A program made the translations under genes and the position numbers. Positions 32,977 to 41,261 of a stretch of 48,343 bases of DNA are shown piece after piece; position 1 is the stretch's first letter; each line of letters starts with the position of its first letter. Location: positions 1 through 48,343 of the forward strand of contig CAMLLD010000051.1 in the NCBI GenBank assembly GCA_946480785.1. Direction: 5' to 3'. The notes beneath the pieces were generated by a model. It was not told the origin of the DNA. It ran no database searches and saw only the letters and a program-made list of their open reading frames with translations. The DNA comes from an uncultured Blastocatellia bacterium (GTDB lineage Bacteria > Acidobacteriota > Blastocatellia > Pyrinomonadales > Pyrinomonadaceae).

Positions 32977-34536
32977 TTTTCGGCTGTCACCTGCTTGCGC
33001 GGTGTGAGCTTTGAGGAGGGGGAATTCGTCGTCGAGCAACGCGGCAGCAGGTTCAGGAAAACGGTCGGCTGGGTCGGGGAAAATGCCTGTCGAGGGTTCG
33101 GGGAAAATGTCGGCTACGGGCTCGGGAAAGACGCCTTCGTCGAGCGTCAACACGCGAGCGGCTTTGTCGACCGGCTCAAGCACTTCGATCTCTTCGCCCG
33201 CGATCGCGCCGCGCTCCTTGAAACGCCGCGCGGTCACCAGCACGCGCGACTCCAGCGAGCGCACGCCTTTGTTATATGCATCCAGCGCGCGATCCAGATT
33301 GCGGCCGATGTCGTCGAAGTATTTCGTGAACGTGCGCAGCCGATCGTAAAGCGTCTTCGCGAGGTCGCTGACCTCGTGCGCATTCTCGGCCATCTGCTCC
33401 TGACGCCAGCCGTAAGAGATCGCTTTGAGCAGCGCGATGAGCGTAGTCGGCGTAGCGATGATCACGTTCTGACTGACGCCGTCTTCGATCAGCTTCGGAT
33501 CGTTTTCGAGCGCCGCACTGTAGAACGTCTCGCCCGGCAAAAACAGCAACACAAACTCCGGCGTCGGTTGCACTGCTTCCCAATACGACTTGCGACTGAG
33601 ACTCGCGATGTGCGTGCGCACGTGGCGCGCGTGGTCCTTCAAACGCGCCGCCCGGATTTCTTCGTCCGTCGTTGAAATCGATTCATAAAACGCTTCGAAC
33701 GGCACTTTCGAATCGACCACGATCGTGCGATTGCCGGGCAGACGCACGATCATGTCCGGACGAATGCGTCCCTCTTCGCCGTTAACCGTTTCCTGTTCGA
33801 CGAAGTCACAATACTGCAACATGCCCGCGAGCTCGACCACGCGGCGCAACTGGATCTCGCCCCAACGGCCACGCACGTGCGGCGCGCGCAAAGCCTTTAC
33901 TAAATTTCCGGTTTCCGACTGGAGTTGGAGATGCGATTGCGCGAGCACCTTCACCTGTTCGCGCAACTCCGAATAAGCGCCCGCGCGCGTCTTCTCGAGC
34001 TCGCCGATCTTGCCGTCGACCTTTTCGAGCGACTCTTTCAACGGCTTGATCAGATCGTTGATGGCGCTATGGCGACGTTCGAGATCACCTTTCGCGTTTT
34101 GTTGAAACGTTTCGAGGTTCTGCTTCGCGAGATCGAGAAACGAACGGTTGTTGTTGCGTAGCGCGTCGGCGGAAAGAGCTTTGAACGCGTCGGTGAGTTT
34201 TTCTTCGGCACTGCTGAGAAGCGCGAGTTTTTCCTGGCTGGCGCGGCGTTCGTCTTCGAGGCGAGTTTGCAGCGCGAGCAGGTTCGCGAGGTTGGCGGCG
34301 TTTTCGCCGCGCAGACGTTCGCTTTCGTCTTTCTCGCGATCGAGCGCGTCGGTGACGTCGCGGAGTTGGGCTTCTTTACCGTTGAGTCGTTCGATGAGCG
34401 TGGCGCGCTCAGTCTCGGCTTCGGCGCGGCCGCGGTCGAATGCGTATCGAAGTTTCGTTCGCGTTACGAGCCAGAGAGTAAAGGCGCCGAGGGCGAGGCC
34501 CAGAGCCAGTGTCAACACGGGGAGTAACACATCCAT
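32974..34536 (-). CDS. rmuC: RmuC-family DNA recombination protein
   Basis: 520 residues, longer than the E. coli protein. N-terminal membrane anchor (VLLPVLTLALGLALGAFTLWLV), then a long coiled coil (residues about 30-190), then the RmuC domain with HVRGRWGEIQLRRVVELAGM, RPDMIVRLPGNRTIVVDSKVPF and FLLFLPGETFYSAAL (paraphrased order). RmuC limits inversions and acts in recombination. The C-terminal 50 residues are a repeat of FPEP/FPDP units separated by 6-9 residues, matched by about 30-bp DNA repeats at 33040-33140. Next to the AddAB-like genes and an exonuclease, so part of a repair block. Confidence 0.9.
   Translation of the reverse strand: MDVLLPVLTLALGLALGAFTLWLVTRTKLRYAFDRGRAEAETERATLIERLNGKEAQLRDVTDALDREKDESERLRGENAANLANLLALQTRLEDERRASQEKLALLSSAEEKLTDAFKALSADALRNNNRSFLDLAKQNLETFQQNAKGDLERRHSAINDLIKPLKESLEKVDGKIGELEKTRAGAYSELREQVKVLAQSHLQLQSETGNLVKALRAPHVRGRWGEIQLRRVVELAGMLQYCDFVEQETVNGEEGRIRPDMIVRLPGNRTIVVDSKVPFEAFYESISTTDEEIRAARLKDHARHVRTHIASLSRKSYWEAVQPTPEFVLLFLPGETFYSAALENDPKLIEDGVSQNVIIATPTTLIALLKAISYGWRQEQMAENAHEVSDLAKTLYDRLRTFTKYFDDIGRNLDRALDAYNKGVRSLESRVLVTARRFKERGAIAGEEIEVLEPVDKAARVLTLDEGVFPEPVADIFPEPSTGIFPDPADRFPEPAAALLDDEFPLLKAHTAQAGDSRK
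33040..33140. repeat. Imperfect tandem repeat coding FPEP units in RmuC
   Basis: The plus strand shows repeated TCGGGGAAAATG / CTCGGGAAAGACG / TTCAGGAAAACGG blocks spaced 24-30 bases. They encode the FPEP, FPDP and related units near the RmuC C-terminus. Confidence 0.55.
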
Positions 34537-34604
34537 GCGGGCGATTCTAAACCGACAACCACAAAAACAGCTACAAAAAGTTTTGCGGGGCCCAAGATGT
34601 GGGA

Positions 34605-35636
34605 TTAGCGGCCGAAGCTGGCGACCATGCGCTCGTAGATTTTGCGGGTGACGCGCACGTCGTTGAGGTTGTATTCGCGGATTTGATCGAGCTTGCCGGC
34701 CTGGTAAAGATCGAAGACCTTGCTGCCTTCCACGTCCGCTGTCTTGCTCGATTCAATCCCCAGCGCCCACGCCACGTCGTCCAGACTCACGAAGCGCTTC
34801 GCGCCGAGCCACCAGCGATGCATCGTGTCGAACACGCCGCGCACATTGTACTCCGCGAGATTCACAAACGGCCGCGCCTCGAGCCCGTGCACCAGACAAC
34901 GCTGAAAGATAAACGGCAGGTCGAAGCCGATGATGTTGTGCCCGACGAGCTCGTCGCAGTCGCAGTCGAAGTCTTTCATTAACGCGAGGAAGTCGAGCAG
35001 CGCGCGTTTCTCCGGCTGTTCGAAGCCGTCGGTGTCGATGCCAAACGCGTGTTCGCGAACTTCCAACTCGAGACCCGGAAACTCGAGGCCCGGAACCGGC
35101 CCGACGTGGACCGCGATCGAAAGCACGCGCCCCGAAGTCGCGCTCAACGCGCCGAGCGCATAACAGCGTTCTTCTTCCGCGGCGATGTCTTCGAGGTAGC
35201 GTTGCTGCTGCTCGACGCGCATGTTGCCGAGACGCATCAGCCGCTCGAGCTGCGGCCCAACTCGTTCGCGAAAATCCGGCAACGTGAGCGTTTCTATGTC
35301 GAGCGTAAACGCGCGTGGAACCTGCGGCTCGGCCTGCTGGTGTTCGCGATACTGCTCGATCGTGATCGGGCGATACTCGGCGACGACAAACTGCTGCCGG
35401 TCCTGGTAGAACTCGAGTTTGCCGGTAACGCCCCACAGCCCCGGCTTGATCTCCTTCTGCGTCTCGAGCACCTCGCCCCAGATCTTGAGCGTGATCGACC
35501 CCGTAGCGTTGCGAGCGGAAGCGTCGCAGAAGAGCCGGCCTTGTTGCGTGCGGCGCTCGCGCACCGACGTGACGAGCACCATCAGCCACAAGTCTTCGCC
35601 GAGCGGGATCTCAGGAATCGGGATGTTGCCTCTCAC
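34605..35636 (-). CDS. OB-fold protein with DEDDy 3'-5' exonuclease domain
   Basis: 343 residues. Residues 1-95 look like an OB-fold nucleic-acid-binding domain (DLWLMVLVTSVRERRTQQG, ITLKIWGE, GLWGVTGKLEFYQDRQQFVV). Residues 108-343 are an RNase H-like exonuclease: D113 and E115 in TLDIETL, D239 in GHNIIGFDLPF, and Y322-x3-D326 in EYNLNDVRVT, the DEDDy set. A helical insert of about 50 residues separates the first two motifs. It would trim single-stranded DNA or RNA from the 3' end. The start is GTG, overlapping the DUF962 stop by GTGA. Near RmuC and AddAB, so a repair role is likely. Confidence 0.8.
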   Translation of the reverse strand: MRGNIPIPEIPLGEDLWLMVLVTSVRERRTQQGRLFCDASARNATGSITLKIWGEVLETQKEIKPGLWGVTGKLEFYQDRQQFVVAEYRPITIEQYREHQQAEPQVPRAFTLDIETLTLPDFRERVGPQLERLMRLGNMRVEQQQRYLEDIAAEEERCYALGALSATSGRVLSIAVHVGPVPGLEFPGLELEVREHAFGIDTDGFEQPEKRALLDFLALMKDFDCDCDELVGHNIIGFDLPFIFQRCLVHGLEARPFVNLAEYNVRGVFDTMHRWWLGAKRFVSLDDVAWALGIESSKTADVEGSKVFDLYQAGKLDQIREYNLNDVRVTRKIYERMVASFGR

Positions 35637-35950
35637 GATCTAAACCATCGCATTCGGCCGGTCAGCATGAGACCGATCATTTTGTAATCGCCCATCAGCG
35701 ACCAGAGCGGGTATTTAAAGGTCGCGGGCCGGTTCTTTTCGACGAGGAAATGCGCGAGCCAGGCGAAGCCGTAACCGGGAACAAATCCGAGCAGGATCAA
35801 CCACCAGCGACCGATCGCGATGAAGTAAACGACGAGCGCAACGCCGAGCGTCGTGCCGATCAAATGCAGCACGCGCGTGGCCGGCTGGCTGTGTTCTGCA
35901 ACGTAGAACGGCCAGAACTCGGAAAACGATCTATAGCGGTCGTCGTTCAT
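35633..35950 (-). CDS. DUF962 (Mpo1-like) membrane protein
   Basis: 105 residues. Typical DUF962/YGL010w pattern: SFSEFWPFYVAEHSQPATRVLHLIGT, two hydrophobic segments (LGVALVVYFIAIGRWWLILLG), FAWLAHFLVEKNRPATFKYPLWSLMGDYKM at the end (motifs given in parts). Conserved His residues are those used by yeast Mpo1, a dioxygenase for 2-hydroxy fatty acids; enzymatic activity here is unproven. It overlaps the exonuclease gene by four bases. The 144 bp upstream contain the second palindrome. Confidence 0.88.
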   Translation of the reverse strand: MNDDRYRSFSEFWPFYVAEHSQPATRVLHLIGTTLGVALVVYFIAIGRWWLILLGFVPGYGFAWLAHFLVEKNRPATFKYPLWSLMGDYKMIGLMLTGRMRWFRS

Positions 35951-35967
35951 GGGTAACGGGCCAGTTT

Positions 35968-36069
35968 GAGTGCGTCTTTGGAGTGCGGCGGCTTGACGCC
36001 GCTTTCATCCTGGTCACGCATCAGCGAGGCCAAAGCGGCGTCAAGTCGCCGCACTCCAAAGACGCACTC
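35968..36069. repeat. REPIN-like palindrome, copy 2
   Basis: Inverted repeat with 38-base arms (35968-36005 and 36032-36069), one mismatch, and a 26-base loop. The inner 28 bases match the 24238 element except at a few core positions (GCGGCGGCTTGACGCCGC here). It lies between the DUF962 gene and the aldo/keto reductase stop codon. Confidence 0.9.
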
Positions 36070-36093
36070 CAAAGAGAATCATTAGTACCTCGC

Positions 36094-37164
36094 TCATGAG
36101 AAGAGTTGCGCGAAGCTGTGCTCGTCGAGCGGCTCGACCTGGACCAGCTCGAGATTTTCTTCGACGTGTTCGACGCGGCTCATGCCGACGAGCGCGGTCG
36201 TGATGCCCGGCGTAGAACGAACAAACTGAAGCGCCGCTTGCGCGTCCGTGCGTATTGGACCAAGCGCACCGCGAATCTGCTCCGGCAAACCGCGCGCGAG
36301 TCGCGCTTGCAACAGCGACGCGCTCGCGATGGCGGTCACGCCTAACTCGTTCGCCTCGTGCGCCACGGCAATCGCTTCCGGCATCGCAAGGTTCAGCGGC
36401 AGTTGAATGAAACGAAATCCGTTTTCCGCGCCGCCGACCTGACGCGCCAGCTCCACCATCCTCTCTAATGAATGATGCTCGTTGGCGTTCTCCGAAGTGC
36501 GAAAGCCATTCCACGTCGCGACGCCATAGTATCGCAGCTTGCCCGCGCTGCGGTTCTCTTCGAGACGCTCAAACGCGCTCTGCAAGCGATGATAAAACTC
36601 GGCGTCGGAAACGTATTCCAACTGCGACTCGGGATTGTGAATGTAATAAACATCGACTGCGGTGACGCCGAGGTTTCTCAACGATTGATCGAGTTGGTGT
36701 TCGAGGTACGCGGGCGTCATGCAATGACTGCCGCCAACGAAGTCGTCGAACGACGCGATGCCGGGTTTGATGAAAGTTTCGTAGACGTACTGGTTGGGAT
36801 CGCGCGGCGGCGCGCCGTCGAATGGCAAATAGCCGCCCTTCGTGCAGATCACCAACTCCTCGCGGGTGAAGCCGTGCTCGCTTGTGAGGATCTTTAAAGC
36901 GTCGCCGATCGAGCGTTCGCTACGTTGAAAGCGATAGTTTGCCGCGCTGTCGATCACGTTCACGCCGAGTTGAACCGCACGCACGACCGCGTCTTTGTAA
37001 CGCACGTCGGTTGCTTCATCCGCGTTGCCGAGATACGTGCCGATGCCGATCGACGACAGGTGCAAACGTTCGCGCACGCGGAAATAATTCTGCGCAGCGC
37101 GACCGGCGAAGCGTTCGCGATAGCGCGCGGTGCCTTCGGGTGTAGCGTAGTTCGCGAGTGACAT
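36094..37164 (-). CDS. Aldo/keto reductase
   Basis: 356 residues, a bit longer than the usual 310-340. AKR barrel with the tetrad in expected places: D in VIDSAANY with Y four residues on, K in LVICTKGGYLPFDG, H in VDVYYIHNPESQLEYV. NADPH-dependent reduction of a carbonyl compound is the general reaction; the substrate is not visible. The sequence LSSIGIGTYLG near the start and STPGITTALVGMSRVEHVEENL near the end match the family's cofactor end. Single gene; its promoter lies in the short 58-bp gap shared with the divergent decarboxylase gene. Confidence 0.9.
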   Translation of the reverse strand: MSLANYATPEGTARYRERFAGRAAQNYFRVRERLHLSSIGIGTYLGNADEATDVRYKDAVVRAVQLGVNVIDSAANYRFQRSERSIGDALKILTSEHGFTREELVICTKGGYLPFDGAPPRDPNQYVYETFIKPGIASFDDFVGGSHCMTPAYLEHQLDQSLRNLGVTAVDVYYIHNPESQLEYVSDAEFYHRLQSAFERLEENRSAGKLRYYGVATWNGFRTSENANEHHSLERMVELARQVGGAENGFRFIQLPLNLAMPEAIAVAHEANELGVTAIASASLLQARLARGLPEQIRGALGPIRTDAQAALQFVRSTPGITTALVGMSRVEHVEENLELVQVEPLDEHSFAQLFS

Positions 37165-37222
37165 TTCCGACGGATGGTAGCACGGGTTTTGTGCTTTGCC
37201 CTTTACTTGTTAACTTGTCTCC

Positions 37223-38665
37223 ATGTCGCTCGACATTTCGCAAGCAGCTCTCGACGAGATCTCGTCGCGCGCGGCGGCGCTCGTTTCGGAATACTTCGCC
37301 ACGATTCGCGAACAGCCCGTACTCGCGCCGAACTACGCGGGCAAAACGAAGGAAGCGATCAACGTCGCGCTGCCGCTGGAAGGCCGTCCGCTCGATGAAC
37401 TGATCGACGAGTGTCGCACGGTGATGAACCTCAGCCGGCACAACGGTCATCCGCGTTTTTTCGGCTACATCGCTTCGCCGTCGACACCGATCGGCGCGTA
37501 CGCCGATCTGATCGCGTCGGCGCTTAACGCAAACATCACGTGCTGGCGTTCCGGACCCGCGGGAACGGAGATCGAACAGCTCGTCGTGCGCTGGTTGGGA
37601 TCGTTGATTCGTTATGACGACAACGCGCGCGGGTTGCTGACGAGCGGCGGTTCGATGGCGAACATGATCGCGCTGCTGATCGCGAGCCGGCGCAAAGGCG
37701 GCGTCGACGCGGCGCGGAAAGGCCTGTGGAACGCGGGTGCGCCGATGACGATTTATGCGTCGGAAGAAGTGCACATGTCGATCGCGAAGGCGGCGGACAT
37801 TCTCGGGTTCGGACGCGATCACGTGCGTGTTGTTGGCTGTGATGAGCGGCAGCGAATCCGCGTCGATGAGTTGAGGACACGGATAGACACGGATCAGAGC
37901 CACGGATTCAGACCGTTTTGTGTGGTGGCGAGCGCGGGGACGACGAATACGGGCGCGGTTGATCCGCTCGGTCAGGTAGCCGACGTGGCGCGGGAGTTCG
38001 AGCTATGGTTTCACGTTGATGGGGCGTATGGCGCGCCGGGAGTGTTGGACCAAAGAAAGTCTGAACTGTTCGCGGGACTCGAACGCGCCGATTCCGTTTC
38101 GCTCGATCCGCACAAATGGCTGTTCGTTCCGGTCGATGCTGGCTGTCTGCTGTTTCGCGACTCGATTGCGGCGGCCCGTGCGTTCAGCACCGAAGAGGCT
38201 GATTACATCAAGGTGCATGGGCTTACGGAAGACGCCGCGTTTGCTTACTGGGATTATGGCGTTGAGCTATCGCGTCGCTTTCGCGCGCTAAAGGTTTGGT
38301 TGACGCTCAACTACTACGGCGTGCGCCGCCTCGCTGAGGCGATCGTCGAGGACAATTCGCTGGCTGCATATTTAGGTGAGCTTGTTGCGCACGCGGAAGA
38401 CTTTGAGTTGTTGGCGCGGGTCGAGTTGAGCATCTGCTGTTTTCGTTATGTAGGCCGCGGAGGTCTTAGCGAGCGTGAGTTGGACCAGCTAAACGCGAAG
38501 ATTATGGCCTCGGTCCAGAAAAGCGGCCGCGCTTATCTATCGAACGCGACGGTGAACGGGAAGTTTGCGCTGCGTGCGTGCATCACGAACTTCCGCACGA
38601 CGAAAGCGGATCTTGAAGAGACATTGGCAGTTGTTCGTGACGCCGCCAAAAATATCAATGGGTAA
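37223..38665 (+). CDS. Group II PLP-dependent decarboxylase/aminotransferase-like enzyme
   Basis: 480 residues. Aromatic-L-amino-acid/glutamate decarboxylase family: HPRFFGYIASPSTPIGAYADL, LTSGGSMANMIALLIAS, VVASAGTTNTGAVDPLG, FHVDGAYGAP, and the Schiff-base Lys in SLDPHKWLFVPVDAGC. Likely decarboxylates an aromatic or acidic amino acid; which one is unclear. The segment at 37874-37910 (RTRIDTDQSHG) is coded by a dispersed repeat-like DNA motif. The start ATG at 37223 has no strong ribosome site. Overlaps the CysQ-like gene by eight bases. Confidence 0.88.
   Translation: MSLDISQAALDEISSRAAALVSEYFATIREQPVLAPNYAGKTKEAINVALPLEGRPLDELIDECRTVMNLSRHNGHPRFFGYIASPSTPIGAYADLIASALNANITCWRSGPAGTEIEQLVVRWLGSLIRYDDNARGLLTSGGSMANMIALLIASRRKGGVDAARKGLWNAGAPMTIYASEEVHMSIAKAADILGFGRDHVRVVGCDERQRIRVDELRTRIDTDQSHGFRPFCVVASAGTTNTGAVDPLGQVADVAREFELWFHVDGAYGAPGVLDQRKSELFAGLERADSVSLDPHKWLFVPVDAGCLLFRDSIAAARAFSTEEADYIKVHGLTEDAAFAYWDYGVELSRRFRALKVWLTLNYYGVRRLAEAIVEDNSLAAYLGELVAHAEDFELLARVELSICCFRYVGRGGLSERELDQLNAKIMASVQKSGRAYLSNATVNGKFALRACITNFRTTKADLEETLAVVRDAAKNING
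37874..37910. repeat. ACACGGAT-type repeat inside the decarboxylase gene
   Basis: AGGACACGGATAGACACGGA continuing into TCAGAGCCACGGATTCAG: three CACGGAT copies within 37 bases, in frame as LRTRIDTDQSHGF. Same vocabulary as the motifs at 16134, 17541 and 32956. Confidence 0.5.
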
Positions 38666-39503
38666 TTACGAGAGCGAACTGAAGATTGCTGTTGCTTTGG
38701 CGCGCGAGGCAGGCGCAGCGATTCTCGCGCAGTACGAGAAGCCGCTGCACGTCGAGCAGAAGACGAGCGCAGACGACGTTGAGCCGGTTACTCAGGCCGA
38801 CCGTATCGCGAACGAGTTGATTGTCAATGGATTGAAGAAAGAGTTTCCGAGCGACGGCATTCTCGCCGAAGAATCGATCGACACCGAGCGCCGCTTGAGC
38901 AAGTCGCGCGTGTGGCTCGTCGATCCGCTCGACGGTACCAACGGCTTCATCGACGGAAATGGCGATTTCGCCGTGCAAATCGGTCTCGTCGAAGAAGGTG
39001 GCCCTGTAGTCGCAGTGGTTTACCTGCCGCTCGCGGACACGTTGTATCGCGCGGTTACCGGAGCCGGCACGTGGATCGAACGGCCGCAACAGGAACTGCT
39101 GCGAGCCCATGTTTCCGATCGCAAAACTTTCGGCGACATGCGCCTGGCCGCGAGTCGATCACATCGCAGCCCGCGCATGAACAGGGTCGTGGAGCGTTTC
39201 AACTTCCGCGAAGAGGTCCAACGCGGATCGGTGGGCATCAAGGTCGGATTAATAATCGAGCAGCAGTGTGACGTCTACATTCATCTGTCGCCACGCACAA
39301 AACAGTGGGACACGTGCGCGCCGCAGTTGGTCCTCACTGAAGCCGGCGGACGGCTCACGGATCTGTTTGGCCAGCCGTTGAATTACAACGTGCCGGACGT
39401 GAACAATCGCAACGGACTCGTCGCTAGCAACGGCGCCGCTCACGAACAGATCGTCGAAACCCTCGCGCCGCTGCTGGCGGAGTTTGGCCGAAAAGCTGTT
39501 TAA
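38658..39503 (+). CDS. Inositol monophosphatase family, CysQ-like 3'(2'),5'-bisphosphate nucleotidase
   Basis: 281 residues from the ATG at 38658. Li+-sensitive phosphatase fold with metal sites ILAEESID (EE), WLVDPLDGTNGFIDG (DPLDGT) and the C-terminal KQWDTCAPQLVLTEAGG (WDxC/AP). SRSHRSPRM is also typical of CysQ. It would hydrolyse PAP/PAPS or inositol phosphates; CysQ is the better guess from SHRS. The longer open frame to 38565 lies in the decarboxylase gene. 14 bases separate it from the histidine kinase. Confidence 0.88.
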   Translation: MGNYESELKIAVALAREAGAAILAQYEKPLHVEQKTSADDVEPVTQADRIANELIVNGLKKEFPSDGILAEESIDTERRLSKSRVWLVDPLDGTNGFIDGNGDFAVQIGLVEEGGPVVAVVYLPLADTLYRAVTGAGTWIERPQQELLRAHVSDRKTFGDMRLAASRSHRSPRMNRVVERFNFREEVQRGSVGIKVGLIIEQQCDVYIHLSPRTKQWDTCAPQLVLTEAGGRLTDLFGQPLNYNVPDVNNRNGLVASNGAAHEQIVETLAPLLAEFGRKAV

Positions 39504-39517
39504 TTCGAACGCACCCG

Positions 39518-41134
39518 ATGCGCTCGAAACCCTTTCTCACCTACTTTCTGATCTGTGCCGTGCCACTGTTGCTCCTCGCGGCGCTCAACTACTGGAACGC
39601 GACCCGCTCAGTCGACAACGCTCTCAACACGATCGTGCAGAACGATCTGAACTCGTTCATGGTTACCGTCGATCGCCTGCTGGACGACCAGGGCAAAGAA
39701 GTGATGCGCATGGCTCAGCCAACGGGAGCACGGGTTGTCGGCGATCGCGGCTTCTTCAAGTCCGTAATGATGTACGATGGGAATCACCAGCCACTCTGGC
39801 GCAGTGATGAGCCCTCGCCAAGACCTGATGACCGCGTCTGGACAACTCAGGGAAACGTTTTGCTCGAGCGCGTGATCGACGACGGCTCACCCAATGTTGC
39901 GCTTGAGTTTTCCACGCCCGTTTACAACTCGAATAGTCTCAAGAACGACGGTGCGGCAGTCGGACTAGTAGATCTGCCGCGTCTGCTTGCGGCTGCCGCT
40001 CGTCCCTTCGATAACAACTCCAGCCGCAACACGTCCGCTCCGCGAATTGTTGTCAGCAACCACACCAGCAACGTGGTCTATCAGTCCGCTTCAGCGTCGC
40101 AAGTTTCAGGTGACGTAACTGCGTCAGCGCCAATGCCGCGTCTGAACCTGAACGTCGCCATGTCTCGCAGTACTGGAGCGTTCGTTTGGACCGCGCGCGT
40201 GTGGGGCGCTATCGGATTTGCGATCGCGCTGCTGCTCGCGGCGCTCGCAGCTTTTCTGCTCGATCGAAACGTACGCGCAGGTTCACGCGGCATCGCGCGC
40301 GTCGAAGAAGATCTCTCAGCCATTGCGCAGGGCGACATCGATCGCCAGATCCTGTTGCAATCGAGTGACGCCGCGCGTCCGATCGCCGACAACATCAACG
40401 CGATGACGGCGCAACTGCGCGCGCAGATCGCTCGCGAAGAAGAGTCGCGCCAGTTCGATTCGTTCGTCCGGCTCTCGGCCATACTCACGCACGATCTCAA
40501 GAACGCGATCGAAGGCTTGTCGCTGACCGTCAGCAACATGGAACGCCACTTCGACAACGAACAGTTTCGTATCGACGCGATGAAAGGCCTCACGAACGCG
40601 ACCGACAAACTCAAAGCGATCGTCGCGCGTCTGAGCCGGCCGGTCAGCAGCTTGAGCGGCGAACACAAGCGTCCGACCAAAACCGATCTCGTGCCGATTC
40701 TCAAACGCGTCATCGCGATGACGGCCGAACCGATGCGCGGCAAGCACACGGTGCAAACCAAACTTCCCGCGAATCTTTACGCGCTCGCCGATGCCGCGCG
40801 CGTCGAAGAAGTGATCGAAAACCTGATCCTCAACGCGCTTGAAGCAATGGGTGACAAGAGCGGCACGCTCGTCATAGAAGCTGGACCAGATGCGAAAGGC
40901 GCGCCGTCGTTCGCGGTCAGCGACACTGGACCAGGCATGACGCGCACGTTCATCGAAACACGTCTTTTTCGCCCGTTTTCCACCACCAAGAAGAACGGTA
41001 TCGGGCTCGGACTTTACACCTGCCGCGAAGTGATTCGCGCCAGCGGCGGCTCGATCGACGTGCAATCAGTCGAAGGCGCTGGTACGACTTTTCGCGTCGT
41101 GCTACCATCGATTCCACACGACAGGCGTAACTAA
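39518..41134 (+). CDS. PrsK-like membrane sensor histidine kinase
   Basis: 538 residues. TM1 (residues 6-24), an extracytoplasmic sensor region (about 25-225), TM2 (about 230-248), then HAMP-like and dimerisation helices with the phospho-acceptor H325 in LTHDLKNAIEGL. The HDLKN form is the one seen in PrsK of PEP-CTERM/exosortase organisms. ATPase motifs: NLILNALEAMG (N), VSDTGPGM (G1), RPFSTTKKNGIGLGLYTCREV (F, G2). No ribosome site is obvious at this ATG. Its partner is the NtrC-type regulator at 41262. Confidence 0.9.
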   Translation: MRSKPFLTYFLICAVPLLLLAALNYWNATRSVDNALNTIVQNDLNSFMVTVDRLLDDQGKEVMRMAQPTGARVVGDRGFFKSVMMYDGNHQPLWRSDEPSPRPDDRVWTTQGNVLLERVIDDGSPNVALEFSTPVYNSNSLKNDGAAVGLVDLPRLLAAAARPFDNNSSRNTSAPRIVVSNHTSNVVYQSASASQVSGDVTASAPMPRLNLNVAMSRSTGAFVWTARVWGAIGFAIALLLAALAAFLLDRNVRAGSRGIARVEEDLSAIAQGDIDRQILLQSSDAARPIADNINAMTAQLRAQIAREEESRQFDSFVRLSAILTHDLKNAIEGLSLTVSNMERHFDNEQFRIDAMKGLTNATDKLKAIVARLSRPVSSLSGEHKRPTKTDLVPILKRVIAMTAEPMRGKHTVQTKLPANLYALADAARVEEVIENLILNALEAMGDKSGTLVIEAGPDAKGAPSFAVSDTGPGMTRTFIETRLFRPFSTTKKNGIGLGLYTCREVIRASGGSIDVQSVEGAGTTFRVVLPSIPHDRRN

Positions 41135-41158
41135 GAAGGACGCGGCAAGACCCTTCTT
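41133..41158 (+). terminator. Possible weak hairpin after the histidine kinase gene
   Basis: AAGAAGG (41133-41139) pairs with CCTTCTT (41152-41158) around a 12-base loop, starting at the kinase stop codon. No T-run follows, so it may attenuate rather than end transcription. Confidence 0.3.
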
Positions 41159-41261
41159 CAAAGCATGCCCGTTACGCCGGTTCCTCGAGCAGTACCTGCC
41201 CAGAAGTTCGCCGTTCGCTGACGTGTGCGGCCTGCTCTCTGTAGTGGAATGCGATTAAGAA

